This document shows, in pieces, positions 25,963 to 34,458 of a DNA stretch of 64,000 nt (positions within the stretch are counted from its first letter, which is position 1; every line of letters begins with the position of its first letter). The position numbers were made by a program, and so were the translations under genes. Source of the stretch: Fimenecus sp052273625 (GTDB taxonomy: Bacteria > Bacillota > Clostridia > Oscillospirales > Acutalibacteraceae); contig DAVZHW010000008.1 in NCBI GenBank assembly GCA_052273625.1, forward strand, positions 5,644-69,643. The letters run 5' to 3'. A model generated the notes under the pieces. It had not been told where the DNA came from. It did not search any database and saw only the letters and a program-made list of their open reading frames with translations.

Positions 25963-26121
25963 TTATTTGTTACTTTCTTTTATAAGGCTTACGCCCTTAA
26001 AGCCTGTAAAAACGCAATAGACTATTATCCCAACCGTCATTGCCGTCTTAACTGCCGTTAATATATTTATGGTCTTGGTAAACGCCGATATTACTCTTAA
26101 ATCCTCGGAAAGTTCAAACAT
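25963..26121 (-). CDS. Small membrane protein downstream of spoVAD (52 residues)
   Basis: Reads MFELSEDLRVIS... with AAAGGAG at a good distance from the ATG, and begins 12 bp after the spoVAD stop. A single transmembrane helix is predicted around residues 22-41 (TAVKTAMTVGIIVYCVFTGF), with a basic end. It is not SpoVAE, which is larger and more hydrophobic. A terminator follows directly. I recognise no family; linkage suggests a role with SpoVAD, perhaps in spore dipicolinate handling. Confidence 0.6.
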   Translation of the reverse strand: MFELSEDLRVISAFTKTINILTAVKTAMTVGIIVYCVFTGFKGVSLIKESNK

Positions 26122-26132
26122 AATTTTCTCCT

Positions 26133-27158
26133 TTACCTATTATCTGGCTTCGACAAAAGCACTGCGTGCGCAATGGACGGTATGCTCTCCCCTTGCAGCG
26201 ACGAGGTCGGAGACATCAAAGCGCCCGTTGCGACAAACAAAATTTTAGAAAGCTCGCCGCTTTCAAGCCTGTTCATAAAATACGTGTTCAGCACAGAGCC
26301 TCCGCAGCCGCAGCCCGAGCCGCCTGCGTGAACATCCTGTTCCTCTCTGTAATACATCATCATTCCGCAATCGTTGTATTGAGCCGAAATATCAAGAGAA
26401 TAGTCCTTTTTCAGAAGCTCAAGTAAAAGCTCACTTCCCACAAAGCCGAGATCGCCCGTTACAATCATATCCAAATCATCAGGCTTCATTCCCGTGTCCG
26501 AGAAAAAGTCCGAAATCGTCATTGCCGCCGCAGGAGCCATAGCAGCACCCATATTTGTTGAATCCTTAATTCCCAAATCGACTATTTTTCCAAAAGTAAC
26601 AGCCTCTACACAAGGCTTGTTTGCAATATGCTTTGCCACAACGCTTGCACCTGCGCCCGTGACCGTCCGCTGTGCCGTAGGCGTTCGCTGTCCGCCATAT
26701 TCAAGCGGTAAACGGAACTGCCTCTCTGCCGAGCAAAAATGCGAGGATGTTGCGGCAACTGCTAATTTTGATGCTTCGCAATTCACAAATACACTTGCAA
26801 TGCCCAATGACAGAGCCATTGTCGAGCAAGCGCCGAAAAGTCCGATAAGCGGTATGCCGAGCTCTCTCAATGAAAAGGTTGACGCCGTACATTGATTGAG
26901 CAAATCTCCCGCAAAGATGTATTCAACGTCCTCTATCGGTTTTCCCGATTTTATCATTGCTTTCAAAACAGCTTCTCTTTGCAAGCTGCTCTCAGCTTTC
27001 TCAAATGACTCCTCGCCGAGTGTATCATCCTCGAATATACGGTCAAATTCCTCTTTAAGCGGTCCGTCGCCCTCGGTTTTTCCGACCACGCCTGCTCCTG
27101 CGATAATCGACGGTCTTTCGTTTAGCTTCAAAGTATATTTTCCCAAACGCTCAATCAT
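26133..27158 (-). CDS. spoVAD: Stage V sporulation protein AD
   Basis: 341 residues. SpoVAD has a thiolase-like fold and binds dipicolinic acid for uptake into the forespore. Signatures include ERPSIIAGAGVVGKTEGDGPL near the N-terminus, NQCTASTFSLRELGIPLIGLFGACSTMA and the GAAMAPAAAMTI stretch. AGGTGATTTT precedes the ATG. Usually it stands between spoVAC and spoVAE; neither is present here, and a 52-residue membrane protein follows instead. It is good evidence that the organism or its ancestor forms spores. Confidence 0.93.
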   Translation of the reverse strand: MIERLGKYTLKLNERPSIIAGAGVVGKTEGDGPLKEEFDRIFEDDTLGEESFEKAESSLQREAVLKAMIKSGKPIEDVEYIFAGDLLNQCTASTFSLRELGIPLIGLFGACSTMALSLGIASVFVNCEASKLAVAATSSHFCSAERQFRLPLEYGGQRTPTAQRTVTGAGASVVAKHIANKPCVEAVTFGKIVDLGIKDSTNMGAAMAPAAAMTISDFFSDTGMKPDDLDMIVTGDLGFVGSELLLELLKKDYSLDISAQYNDCGMMMYYREEQDVHAGGSGCGCGGSVLNTYFMNRLESGELSKILFVATGALMSPTSSLQGESIPSIAHAVLLSKPDNR

Positions 27159-27206
27159 AAAATCACCTATCCTTTAATAAGATTTTTAACAAAAACGGAG
27201 ATTTTA

Positions 27207-27238
27207 TGCAAAAATAAGGACGGAAAAATCCGTCCTTA
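27207..27238 (-). terminator. Terminator after the ara relic
   Basis: A perfect TAAGGACGGA / TCCGTCCTTA stem with a 4-base loop is followed by TTTTTG on the minus strand, 17 bases past the relic ORF. Confidence 0.85.
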
Positions 27239-27254
27239 AAATTTGATATTTAAT

Positions 27255-27425
27255 TTATTTCTGACCATAATATGCGTTCTTGCCGTGCTTGCGGTTATAG
27301 TGCTTTGCGAGTAAATAATCCTCAATTCCGACCTGCTTTTGCTCGACTGCGGCAATTTCAACAAGGGTATCCTCGCCGTATAAAAACTGCGAGCCGACAA
27401 CAAAATAAAAAACAGAATTTTTCAT
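27255..27425 (-). pseudogene. Apparent araA-araD deletion-fusion relic (56-codon ORF)
   Basis: A short ORF with an AAGGCGG ribosome site. Its N-terminal ~22 residues (FYFVVGSQFLYGEDTL) strongly resemble the start of L-arabinose isomerase AraA (FVIGSQHLYGPETL in E. coli), while its C-terminal ~22 residues (LLAKHYNRKHGKNAYYGQK) resemble the tail of L-ribulose-5-phosphate 4-epimerase AraD. The two parts are joined in frame near residue 25-30. The simplest reading is that a deletion between araA and a downstream araD removed both genes' bodies and everything between, leaving the first gene's start and the second gene's end plus a terminator. It cannot be an enzyme. The C-terminal match is from memory of the family. 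Confidence 0.6.
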
Positions 27426-27516
27426 AATTTACCGCCTTTATATGTATTTTCCGAGCCGTGCCCGACCTTGTCCTAACTTTAATATTATATCCGCCTGTTG
27501 TTTTCAAGCAGGAGAT

Positions 27517-27546
27517 GAAAAAGGCTCTCTAGTCCAAGAGAACCTT
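27517..27546 (-). terminator. Terminator of the XRE regulator gene
   Basis: AAAGGTTCTCT and AGAGAGCCTTT pair around a 6-base loop, with T residues after, abutting the stop codon at 27547. Confidence 0.75.
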
Positions 27547-27888
27547 TTACTTGTTTTTTGAATTTTCCCTAAACTCAATATAACTTCTTAATTGATTAAG
27601 CAAAACAGCCCGTTCTTTTCCGTCAAGCTTTTTAAGACATTCCGCAAACTCTTCTTGAGTATATATGCTGCTTTTATTTGAACTTCCGCTTATTAACTCT
27701 GCCATTTCACAATTTGTAACGGATGAAATTTTAGCAAGAATTTCTAAATTTATTTTGGTTATTCCGCGTTCAATTTGACTTATATATCCAACCGAAACAG
27801 AAATCTTTTCAGCCATTTCTTCTTGAGTTATGCCACAATTTTTGCGTTTTTCTTTAATCCGTGACCCGATAAGAGCATAATCAACCAT
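27547..27888 (-). CDS. XRE-family transcriptional regulator
   Basis: A 113-residue protein: a Cro/CI-type helix-turn-helix at about 5-60 (IGSRIKEKRKNCGITQEEMA, EKISVSVGYISQIERGITKI) and a ~50-residue acidic/helical C-terminus. The ATG at 27888 is chosen because GGTGAT lies 4 bases upstream; ATG 27894 and GTG 27897 are alternatives. It is divergent from the zinc-ribbon genes across a 160-bp region holding a near-perfect palindrome next to their -35 box, so it probably represses or activates them. Confidence 0.9.
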   Translation of the reverse strand: MVDYALIGSRIKEKRKNCGITQEEMAEKISVSVGYISQIERGITKINLEILAKISSVTNCEMAELISGSSNKSSIYTQEEFAECLKKLDGKERAVLLNQLRSYIEFRENSKNK

Positions 27889-27934
27889 TTCCATCACCGA
27901 TACTATTTTATTAGGTATAGCTTAAATTATACAG

Positions 27935-27994
27935 ATACTTATAGATTAAATTTTAGTTATAAGTATTGACTGTTTGTCAGATTTATTGTATTAT
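27935..27994 (+). promoter_or_regulatory. Operator palindrome and promoter of the zinc-ribbon genes
   Basis: ATACTTATA (27935-27943) and TATAAGTAT (27958-27966) form a perfect 9-bp inverted repeat with 14 bases between. The right arm overlaps the -35 box TTGACT (27966-27971), which is followed at 17 bp by TATTAT (27989-27994). This is an expected layout for an XRE repressor site. Confidence 0.75.
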
Positions 27995-28048
27995 AACTTC
28001 AATCAATTTCTTAATTTAAGTTAAGAAGTTTGACAAGGAGGAGTACAA

Positions 28049-28687
28049 GTGGGATATAAGCAATGTCCGTATTGTGGCACAAAATTAGAAGATAATTCAA
28101 TTTTTTGCAACATATGCGGCGAGAAACTTCCCGAATCAACAGTCAATGAAGAAATTAAAAACACTGATGTACCAAATAAGAATAAAACAGGTACAAAACT
28201 TATGGCTGTTTTTATAGGTGTTGTAACTGTTGTGATTATTATAATGATCGCTGTTGCTTTGGGAAATAATCAACAAACATCTAGCGTTGATACTAATACT
28301 GATTACTCATCAAAAGAATATGCAAGTGATGCAGTAATTTCTTGGCGAAGTATTGATAGTGTAAAAGACGATTATAAGTTAAGCACACCATATATTGAAA
28401 ACGAATATATTTATATTCCGATTAAAGTTCAAATAAACTCATATAACACTGTTCAATATCGCGGGTTCGGAGTTGCTTCAATAAATGACACATTCAGCAA
28501 AACAGTTCCCATTAAATATGAATATGAAAACTCAACAATTACACGAGGTGTATTTCAGAACCTGACATTACGCATTCCGGTTAATGATTTGGATGTAAAA
28601 CGTCCAACCACATTATATTGTCAACTTGCAGTTTTCGTCGGCGGCGAACAATCTCGCATAAATCTCGAATTTGATATAAGTTGGTAA
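28049..28687 (+). CDS. Zinc-ribbon membrane protein of unknown function (first)
   Basis: A 212-residue protein with GTG start after GGAGGAG. Residues 5-25 form a zinc ribbon (CPYCGTKLEDNSIFCNICGE). A short linker, one transmembrane helix at about 50-70 (LMAVFIGVVTVVIIIMIAVA), then a ~140-residue extracytoplasmic domain with many beta-like strands follow. Such zinc_ribbon_2-TM proteins are common accessory membrane proteins in gut Clostridia with unknown function. It shares its plan with the next gene, suggesting an old duplication or partner relationship. AT-rich compared with housekeeping neighbours. Confidence 0.8.
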   Translation: MGYKQCPYCGTKLEDNSIFCNICGEKLPESTVNEEIKNTDVPNKNKTGTKLMAVFIGVVTVVIIIMIAVALGNNQQTSSVDTNTDYSSKEYASDAVISWRSIDSVKDDYKLSTPYIENEYIYIPIKVQINSYNTVQYRGFGVASINDTFSKTVPIKYEYENSTITRGVFQNLTLRIPVNDLDVKRPTTLYCQLAVFVGGEQSRINLEFDISW

Positions 28688-28699
28688 AGGAGAATTAAA

Positions 28700-29431
28700 A
28701 TGAAGTGTAATAACTGTGGAAAAGAATTAAATAATAATGCAAAATTTTGTGATGAGTGTGGCTCTCCTGTTAATTCTGATAAAAGCAGCAGTAAAACACA
28801 AATATTCCAATCGACAACCGAACCAAAAACCAATGAAAAAAACGCCACTAATGTATCATCAAACAGTTCAAATGGCATATCACGCAAAAACAAAATTATT
28901 ATTGCTGTATGTTCTGTCGCTGTCTTGCTGCTTATTATAATTATAGCATCACCTATCGGAACAACAAACTATCAACCGGAAAACACTGTACCGTACACAC
29001 CGACTCAAGAAGCGAATGATACTTTCGGCAATAATGAAACCGTAACCGCTATTCCGGTAGAAGAAATTACACAAGCCCCCACAAATGTTGAAGTAGTCTA
29101 TAGTGACATAATACACGACAGCTACAACGGAGGTGTAAAAATCACTGATTACACCATTCAATATACCGATGGCGGAAAAGGGTTGAATATTTATTTTACT
29201 TTTGAAAAAGTTGCAAACAACAACTCTAAATCTTACACCATTTTTGCTGCCGAAATATATTTTTACGACGCTTCAGGAAATGTATTAGATTCTTCGCAAG
29301 CTTTATTTGTCAGCAATTTCAATGATGATCCGATAGGAAAAACTTATAAGAAAAAATCCACATATTTGGGATATTCTAGTTCAAACATAAGTGCTCAAAG
29401 AATTGCCAAAATAGAAATTTGTGAAAAATAA
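28700..29431 (+). CDS. Zinc-ribbon membrane protein of unknown function (second)
   Basis: 243 residues with AAGGAG before the ATG, 12 bp after the first zinc-ribbon gene. The ribbon is CNNCGKELNNNAKFCDECGS (3-22), followed by a Ser/Thr/Asn-rich linker, one transmembrane helix at about 61-81 (NKIIIAVCSVAVLLLIIIIA), and an extracytoplasmic region with a threonine/proline-rich stalk and a C-terminal beta domain (about 130-240). The plan, cytosolic metal sensor plus exported domain, matches the preceding gene though the sequence differs. The function is unknown. Confidence 0.8.
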   Translation: MKCNNCGKELNNNAKFCDECGSPVNSDKSSSKTQIFQSTTEPKTNEKNATNVSSNSSNGISRKNKIIIAVCSVAVLLLIIIIASPIGTTNYQPENTVPYTPTQEANDTFGNNETVTAIPVEEITQAPTNVEVVYSDIIHDSYNGGVKITDYTIQYTDGGKGLNIYFTFEKVANNNSKSYTIFAAEIYFYDASGNVLDSSQALFVSNFNDDPIGKTYKKKSTYLGYSSSNISAQRIAKIEICEK

Positions 29432-29446
29432 AAGGAGTGTTTTTTA

Positions 29447-29926
29447 ATGAATGATACAACAATCGGATTGCTGACCAATATAGGTTGCATAGCATTAGGA
29501 AGTATTACTTCATTATTAAGCAGCATAATTATTTTCAATTATCAATTCAAGAAAGAAAAAAACGAATGGATTGCAAAACAAAAACTTGATTTTTACATTA
29601 AACTAATAGCTATACTTGACAGCATTGACGTTCAATTGATTGCTGAAGATATAGATTCCGTAACAATTGATAGCGAGTGTCTTAATAATCATTTGATAAA
29701 GCTTTCCGATTTTATAAATGAACATGCCGGCGAACAAGCTTTATACCTTTCTGCCAAGGAATGTACAGACATAATTAATTTACGTAGTCAAATATACAAA
29801 ATAATCAGCAATGAAAGTCATCAAAAGTTTAATGATTTTAACGAATTGTATCACGATGTAATACTTAAAATATTCAAAAGTTCTAAGTCTATTGTAAATG
29901 AATTGAAATCAGATATTATAAACTAA
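29447..29926 (+). CDS. Hypothetical membrane-anchored coiled protein
   Basis: A 159-residue protein with AAAAGGAGTG upstream, last gene of the XRE-linked module. One N-terminal transmembrane helix (TNIGCIALGSITSLLSSIII, about 10-29) is followed by a basic segment (FKKEKNEWIAKQKLDFYIK) and a helical C-terminal domain, probably cytosolic. Similar small proteins occur beside phage- or defence-like loci, but no family is recognised. Confidence 0.65.
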   Translation: MNDTTIGLLTNIGCIALGSITSLLSSIIIFNYQFKKEKNEWIAKQKLDFYIKLIAILDSIDVQLIAEDIDSVTIDSECLNNHLIKLSDFINEHAGEQALYLSAKECTDIINLRSQIYKIISNESHQKFNDFNELYHDVILKIFKSSKSIVNELKSDIIN

Positions 29927-29943
29927 CCTACTTTGCTCTATTT

Positions 29944-29978
29944 TTTACGCCCACGGTCAGGAAAGTCGTGGGCGTAAA
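29944..29978. terminator. Bidirectional terminator between convergent genes
   Basis: TTTACGCCCACG and CGTGGGCGTAAA form a perfect 12-bp stem with an 11-base loop, abutting the stop of the gamma carbonic anhydrase gene. Confidence 0.85.
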
Positions 29979-30485
29979 TTATTCCTTCTTATATTTTTTT
30001 GCAAGCTGCGAATAGTATTTCGCATTGCCTCTAATTTTTGCGGCGGCAGCTTCGTCTATATCGCCGACCTTTTTGGCAGGCACTCCCAAAATCAGCGAAT
30101 TGTCGGGGAATTCCTTGTTTTCCGTAACAAGAGCCCCTGCACCGACAAGGCAGTTTTTGCCGATTTTTGCGCCGTTTAATACAGTTGCGTTCATACCGAT
30201 AAGCGAGCCATCCCCTATTGTGCAGCCGTGTATGACGGCGTTATGCCCTACAGTAACATTTTCCCCGATAACGGCAGGGTAGCTTTCGTCGCAATGCACC
30301 GTGCAATTATCCTGAATATTTGAGCCCTTGCCCAAAGTGATTTTCGCCTCGTCGCCACGAAGAACAGCGTTAAACCAAACCGAGCTGTCCTCACAAAGCG
30401 TTACATCGCCGATTATCCTTGACCCCTCAGCCGTAAATGCCGACGGCGAAACCGCAGGCAATATTCCGTTAAAATCAATAATCAT
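29979..30485 (-). CDS. Gamma carbonic anhydrase family protein (hexapeptide-repeat)
   Basis: A 168-residue trimeric left-handed beta-helix protein of the YrdA/PaaY type. The ATG at 30485 has GAGGCAA upstream. Zinc-ligand histidines are visible in NCTVHCDES and VGHNAVIHG, with hexapeptide turns such as IGMNATVLNGAKIG and the ending LILGVPAKKVG. Carbonic anhydrase activity has been shown for some members but not most, so the role (CO2/bicarbonate or acyl-CoA-related) stays open. It is monocistronic as far as visible. Confidence 0.9.
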   Translation of the reverse strand: MIIDFNGILPAVSPSAFTAEGSRIIGDVTLCEDSSVWFNAVLRGDEAKITLGKGSNIQDNCTVHCDESYPAVIGENVTVGHNAVIHGCTIGDGSLIGMNATVLNGAKIGKNCLVGAGALVTENKEFPDNSLILGVPAKKVGDIDEAAAAKIRGNAKYYSQLAKKYKKE

Positions 30486-30533
30486 AATTTGCCTCACAAT
30501 ATTTTAATTACATTTTATCATTGAAACATTACG

Positions 30534-30564
30534 CACAAAAACGGCGCTCAATTTTGAGCACCGT
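30534..30564 (-). terminator. Terminator of the esterase gene
   Basis: ACGGTGCTCAA and TTGAGCGCCGT pair around a short loop and are followed by TTTTTG, 11 bases past the stop codon at 30576. Confidence 0.85.
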
Positions 30565-30575
30565 CAACGTAAATG

Positions 30576-31886
30576 TTATTGCGTATGTTCGCCGAAAAAG
30601 GCGAGCATTTCATCTATTGTCTGCTTGCTTTCCTCAAGCTCGGGATATGCAACGCTTGTTATATGCCCCGAAGATTTGTTAACCGTCAATCCCCAATCCC
30701 TGTAAATATGGTCAATTCCGTACTCGGTCAAAACCTTGTCAAAATGCTCTGCCGAGGAATGAAGAATGTCCCTTGTACACGACACCGTATAGCAAGGAGG
30801 TAATTTACCGAGCGGTATAACCTCCTCAGGCTGCAAGTAGGGATAATACGGCGAGTTCTTGTAGTCAATGCCGAAATAGCAGGATATAAGCGGTGCGTTA
30901 AATCCCGCTTTCATATCGTACATACCCGAAACAAGACCTAATGCGTCGATTTGAAGCCCCGACGGGGAAACACCGTAAAGGCTTTGAAGCTGTGGGCTCG
31001 TTTCAACAAGTGAAGTGTAATATGCGAGGTTTCCGCCTGCCGACTCACCTGTTACATATACTTTTTCAAGGTCAATATTATAACTGTCTGCATTGTCATA
31101 AATCCACTTGTATGCCGCCATAACGTCCTGTACTTGCGAGGGATAGAGAACGTCGGGCGAAAGTCTGTAATTTATACAAACCACCGTATAGCCCTTTTTG
31201 GCAAGCACTGAGCAATATACTCTGTTGTAATCCTTATTTCCCATCATAAGACCGCCGCCGTGAATTTCGATTATCACGGGCAGCTTCTCGCTTGTGCCGT
31301 CGGGATAATAAACGTCAAGCATATGCTCGTCTGTTCCGTCGTCTATATACGGTATATCCTCAATACGGGTAACGCCTCTTTCCATTGTCTGCGACGATAA
31401 GCGGTTTTCGTCAAAAGCATCCATAATATCCCAAACAATTGAAACCGCCTGCGTTACAAAGCCCTTGTTTGTAAGCTCGCCCATAGCGTTTGGATCCGCC
31501 TCATTGAGCTTGGTATCGAGAATGAAAAGGCTGTTGAAAATGGCGTCAAGCTCTCTCCCTACATCCTCTGATTGAAGGTCGCCGTCCGAGAGAATGATTT
31601 TTTTCAAAAGCGAATAAAGCTGTGAAAAAACAGTCTTTACCTGCGCCTTGATTTCGGCGTCTCCGTTTGCCTCCGCAGCCTTGATAAGACTTTTGATTTC
31701 CTCACTCCTGCTGTCGAATTCAAAATCAATCTCTCTCGAAACTACCGCTTCATTATCGGCATCCGTCTTGTTCACACGAAGCAAATTCGAAAGCTCGGCA
31801 CTCTTTGCAAATAAATTTGTCTGCTGACATATCGGAATGGTAAAAGCAATAACAATCACAAGTGAAACTATCCTGTTAAAATTCAT
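30576..31886 (-). CDS. Exported alpha/beta hydrolase (HSL-type esterase)
   Basis: A 436-residue protein with a hydrophobic N-terminal segment (RIVSLVIVIAFTIPICQQ) that looks like a signal peptide or anchor. Residues ~30-170 are a charged, mostly helical region of unknown role; the catalytic domain follows. It shows IEIHGGGLMMGNKDY (oxyanion-hole HGGG), INYRLSPD, and nucleophile elbow VTGESAGGNLA. The HSL/BD-FAE family hydrolyses short acyl esters, often acetyl or feruloyl groups on polysaccharides. The gene starts 12 bp after a 37-codon ORF whose stop lies close to its ribosome site. Confidence 0.9.
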   Translation of the reverse strand: MNFNRIVSLVIVIAFTIPICQQTNLFAKSAELSNLLRVNKTDADNEAVVSREIDFEFDSRSEEIKSLIKAAEANGDAEIKAQVKTVFSQLYSLLKKIILSDGDLQSEDVGRELDAIFNSLFILDTKLNEADPNAMGELTNKGFVTQAVSIVWDIMDAFDENRLSSQTMERGVTRIEDIPYIDDGTDEHMLDVYYPDGTSEKLPVIIEIHGGGLMMGNKDYNRVYCSVLAKKGYTVVCINYRLSPDVLYPSQVQDVMAAYKWIYDNADSYNIDLEKVYVTGESAGGNLAYYTSLVETSPQLQSLYGVSPSGLQIDALGLVSGMYDMKAGFNAPLISCYFGIDYKNSPYYPYLQPEEVIPLGKLPPCYTVSCTRDILHSSAEHFDKVLTEYGIDHIYRDWGLTVNKSSGHITSVAYPELEESKQTIDEMLAFFGEHTQ

Positions 31887-31898
31887 AAATCATATCCT

Positions 31899-32012
31899 TT
31901 ATTTATTAAAAAAAGACACAACGACAGACGCTATGTACATCATAACGTCTGCCGTTCTTGTATTTTTGAAAACTTCGACCACACGGTCAGCAAATTCTTT
32001 AACAGCTCTCAT
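31899..32012 (-). CDS. Candidate small ORF (37 residues) between leuS and the esterase gene
   Basis: It starts with ATG after an AAGGTGG site, 9 bp after the leuS stop, and ends 12 bp before the esterase ATG, overlapping its AAAGGA site, so it could couple translation of the esterase. The peptide (MRAVKEFADRVVEVFKNTRT, then ADVMMYIASVVVSFFNK) is amphipathic to hydrophobic, fitting a small membrane-associated peptide. No homologue is recognised and chance cannot be excluded. Confidence 0.4.
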   Translation of the reverse strand: MRAVKEFADRVVEVFKNTRTADVMMYIASVVVSFFNK

Positions 32013-32021
32013 AAAGCCACC

Positions 32022-34430
32022 TTATTTTGCAACGATGTTTACAAGTCTGCCCTTAACATAAATTTCTTTAATTATATTCTTTCCTGCGATCTCCTGTGCA
32101 ACCTTTTCGTCAGCCTTTGCACTTGCAATAGCCTCGTCGTTGGAAGCATCAGCCGGAATTTCAACTTTTGCACGGATTTTACCGTTTATCTGAACTGCAA
32201 TTTCAACTGTATCGTCAATGCACTTTGCTTCATCATATTCAGGCCATGTGCCGTCCTTTGCTATCATCTCGCCATAGCCGAGTGTTGACCACATTTCTTC
32301 CGTGATATGCGGTGCAAAGGGATTGACAAGCAAGAGAAGTGTTTTAAGCTCCGCACGGTTGATTTTACCGTTATCATAAATCTGATTGAGGAGAGTCATC
32401 AACGCTGCAATTGCGGTGTTATACTTCATTCCCTCAATATCCTCGCTGACTTTCTTAATAGCCTTGTGCATTGCAGAAGAAAGCTCCTTTGAATACTCAT
32501 TGCCGTCAGTGAGAATTTCCTGAAGCTTCCAAATACGGTCAACAAATCTCTTACAGCCCTTAACGCTCGACTCACTCCACGGAGCAGCCTGTTCATAGTC
32601 GCCCATGAACAATACGTAGGTTCTCAATACGTCTGCGCCGTAAACGTCAACAACCTCATTCGGGTCAATAACATTGCCCTTTGACTTACTCATTTTAACG
32701 CCGTCGGGTCCTAAAATAAGTCCCTGCGCCGTTCTCTTGAGGTAAGGCTCTTTGAACGGTACTACGCCTATGTCATAGAGGAAACGATGCCAAAATCTTG
32801 AATAGATAAGGTGGCGTGTAACATGCTCCATACCGCCGTTATACCAGTCAACAGGTCCCCAATATTTAAGCTTTTCGGGATCAGCCAATGCCTTGTCATT
32901 ATGAGGATCAATATAACGCAAGAAATACCAAGAAGAGCCTGCCCACTGAGGCATTGTGTCCGTCTCTCTCTTTGCGTCAGCTCCACACTTCGGGCACTTG
33001 CAATTTACGAAAGAGTCAATCTTTGCAAGCGGGCTTTCACCGTCCTGACCGGGCTCAAAATTCTCAACCTGCGGCAATTTAAGCGGAAGCTCGTCATAGG
33101 GAACGGGAACCATTCCGCATTCGGGGCAGTAAACAATCGGAATAGGCTCGCCCCAATAACGCTGACGGTTGAACGCCCAGTCCTTCATCTTATACTGAAC
33201 GCCCTCTTCGCCGATGCCCATTTTTTCAAGGTGCTCAATCATCTTTGCGATTGAGTCCTTTTTATTATCCATATCGTTGAGGAAGTCGGAATTTACCATC
33301 TCGCCGTCGCCTGTATAAGCCTCAACCGAGATGTCACCGCCCTTGATAACCTCAACTATATCAATGCCGAACTTCTTTGCAAAGTCATAGTCTCTCTGAT
33401 CGTGAGCCGGAACAGCCATAATTGCGCCTGTGCCGTAGCCCATCATAACATAGTCTGAAATATAAATCGGGATTTCCTTGCCGTTAACGGGATTTTTAGC
33501 TGTAAAGCCTTGAAGCTTTACACCTGTTTTTTCCTTAACAAGCTGAGTCCTCTCAAACTCTGTCTTTTTAGCGCATTCCTGTCTGTATGCCTTGACCTCA
33601 TCCATATTGCCGATAATGTCAGCGTACTTGTCGATTATCGGATGCTCGGGTGCCATAACCATAAAGGTTACGCCGAAAAGTGTGTCGGGACGGGTTGTGT
33701 AAATCTTGAAGCTCTCGTCAACCTCATTTACCTTAAAGTTTACGAATGCGCCCTTTGATTTGCCGATCCAGTTTACCTGCTGAAGCTTGATATTCGGAAG
33801 ATAATCAACCTCATTGAGTCCCTCAAGGAGCTTGTCTGCATACTTTGTGATGCGAAGATACCAAACGTCCTTCGATTTCTGAACAACGTCGGAATGGCAA
33901 ATATCGCACTTGCCTCCCTGTGAGTCCTCGTTTGAAAGAACGACCTTACAGGACGGGCAGTAGTTTACCAACGTCTTATCTCTGAAAGCAAGTCCGTTTT
34001 CAAACATTTTAAGGAATATCCACTGCGTCCACTTGTAGTAGTCCTCCTGTGTTGTATCGATAACTCTTGTCCAATCAAAGGAGAAGCCTACCCTTTTAAG
34101 CTGACTTGTGAACTTTTCGATGTTCATATCGGTAACTTTTCTCGGATGAATACCTGTTTTAATGGCATAGTTTTCCGTGGGCAGTCCGTAAGCGTCAAAG
34201 CCTATCGGGAAAAGCACATTGTAGCCCTGAAGCCGTCTTTTTCTCGAAACAACCTCAAGACCCGAATAAGCCTTAATATGTCCGACATGCATACCTGCAC
34301 CCGACGGATAAGGGAACTCTACAAGTCCGTAAAACTTCGGTTTATCCGAATTGTCAACGGCGTTGAATACGCCCTCGTCATCCCATTTTTTTTGCCATTT
34401 TTCTTCTGTCTGTCTAAAATTATAATCCAT
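32022..34430 (-). CDS. leuS: Leucyl-tRNA synthetase
   Basis: 802 residues from the ATG at 34430 (MDYNFRQTEEKWQKKWDD), with AGAGGTG upstream. The class I motifs are clear: PYPSGAGMHVGH (HIGH type, about 38-49) and KMSKSKGNV (KMSKS). The editing domain holds TTRPDTLFGVTFMV and MGYGTGAIMAVPAHDQRD. CPSCKVVL and CDICH, CPECG/CPKCGAD cysteine pairs form zinc modules. It is the last gene of a run rsfS-yqeK-nadD order typical of Firmicutes. Confidence 0.98.
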   Translation of the reverse strand: MDYNFRQTEEKWQKKWDDEGVFNAVDNSDKPKFYGLVEFPYPSGAGMHVGHIKAYSGLEVVSRKRRLQGYNVLFPIGFDAYGLPTENYAIKTGIHPRKVTDMNIEKFTSQLKRVGFSFDWTRVIDTTQEDYYKWTQWIFLKMFENGLAFRDKTLVNYCPSCKVVLSNEDSQGGKCDICHSDVVQKSKDVWYLRITKYADKLLEGLNEVDYLPNIKLQQVNWIGKSKGAFVNFKVNEVDESFKIYTTRPDTLFGVTFMVMAPEHPIIDKYADIIGNMDEVKAYRQECAKKTEFERTQLVKEKTGVKLQGFTAKNPVNGKEIPIYISDYVMMGYGTGAIMAVPAHDQRDYDFAKKFGIDIVEVIKGGDISVEAYTGDGEMVNSDFLNDMDNKKDSIAKMIEHLEKMGIGEEGVQYKMKDWAFNRQRYWGEPIPIVYCPECGMVPVPYDELPLKLPQVENFEPGQDGESPLAKIDSFVNCKCPKCGADAKRETDTMPQWAGSSWYFLRYIDPHNDKALADPEKLKYWGPVDWYNGGMEHVTRHLIYSRFWHRFLYDIGVVPFKEPYLKRTAQGLILGPDGVKMSKSKGNVIDPNEVVDVYGADVLRTYVLFMGDYEQAAPWSESSVKGCKRFVDRIWKLQEILTDGNEYSKELSSAMHKAIKKVSEDIEGMKYNTAIAALMTLLNQIYDNGKINRAELKTLLLLVNPFAPHITEEMWSTLGYGEMIAKDGTWPEYDEAKCIDDTVEIAVQINGKIRAKVEIPADASNDEAIASAKADEKVAQEIAGKNIIKEIYVKGRLVNIVAK

Positions 34431-34458
34431 AATTGCACCTCTGTATCGGATGTGATTT

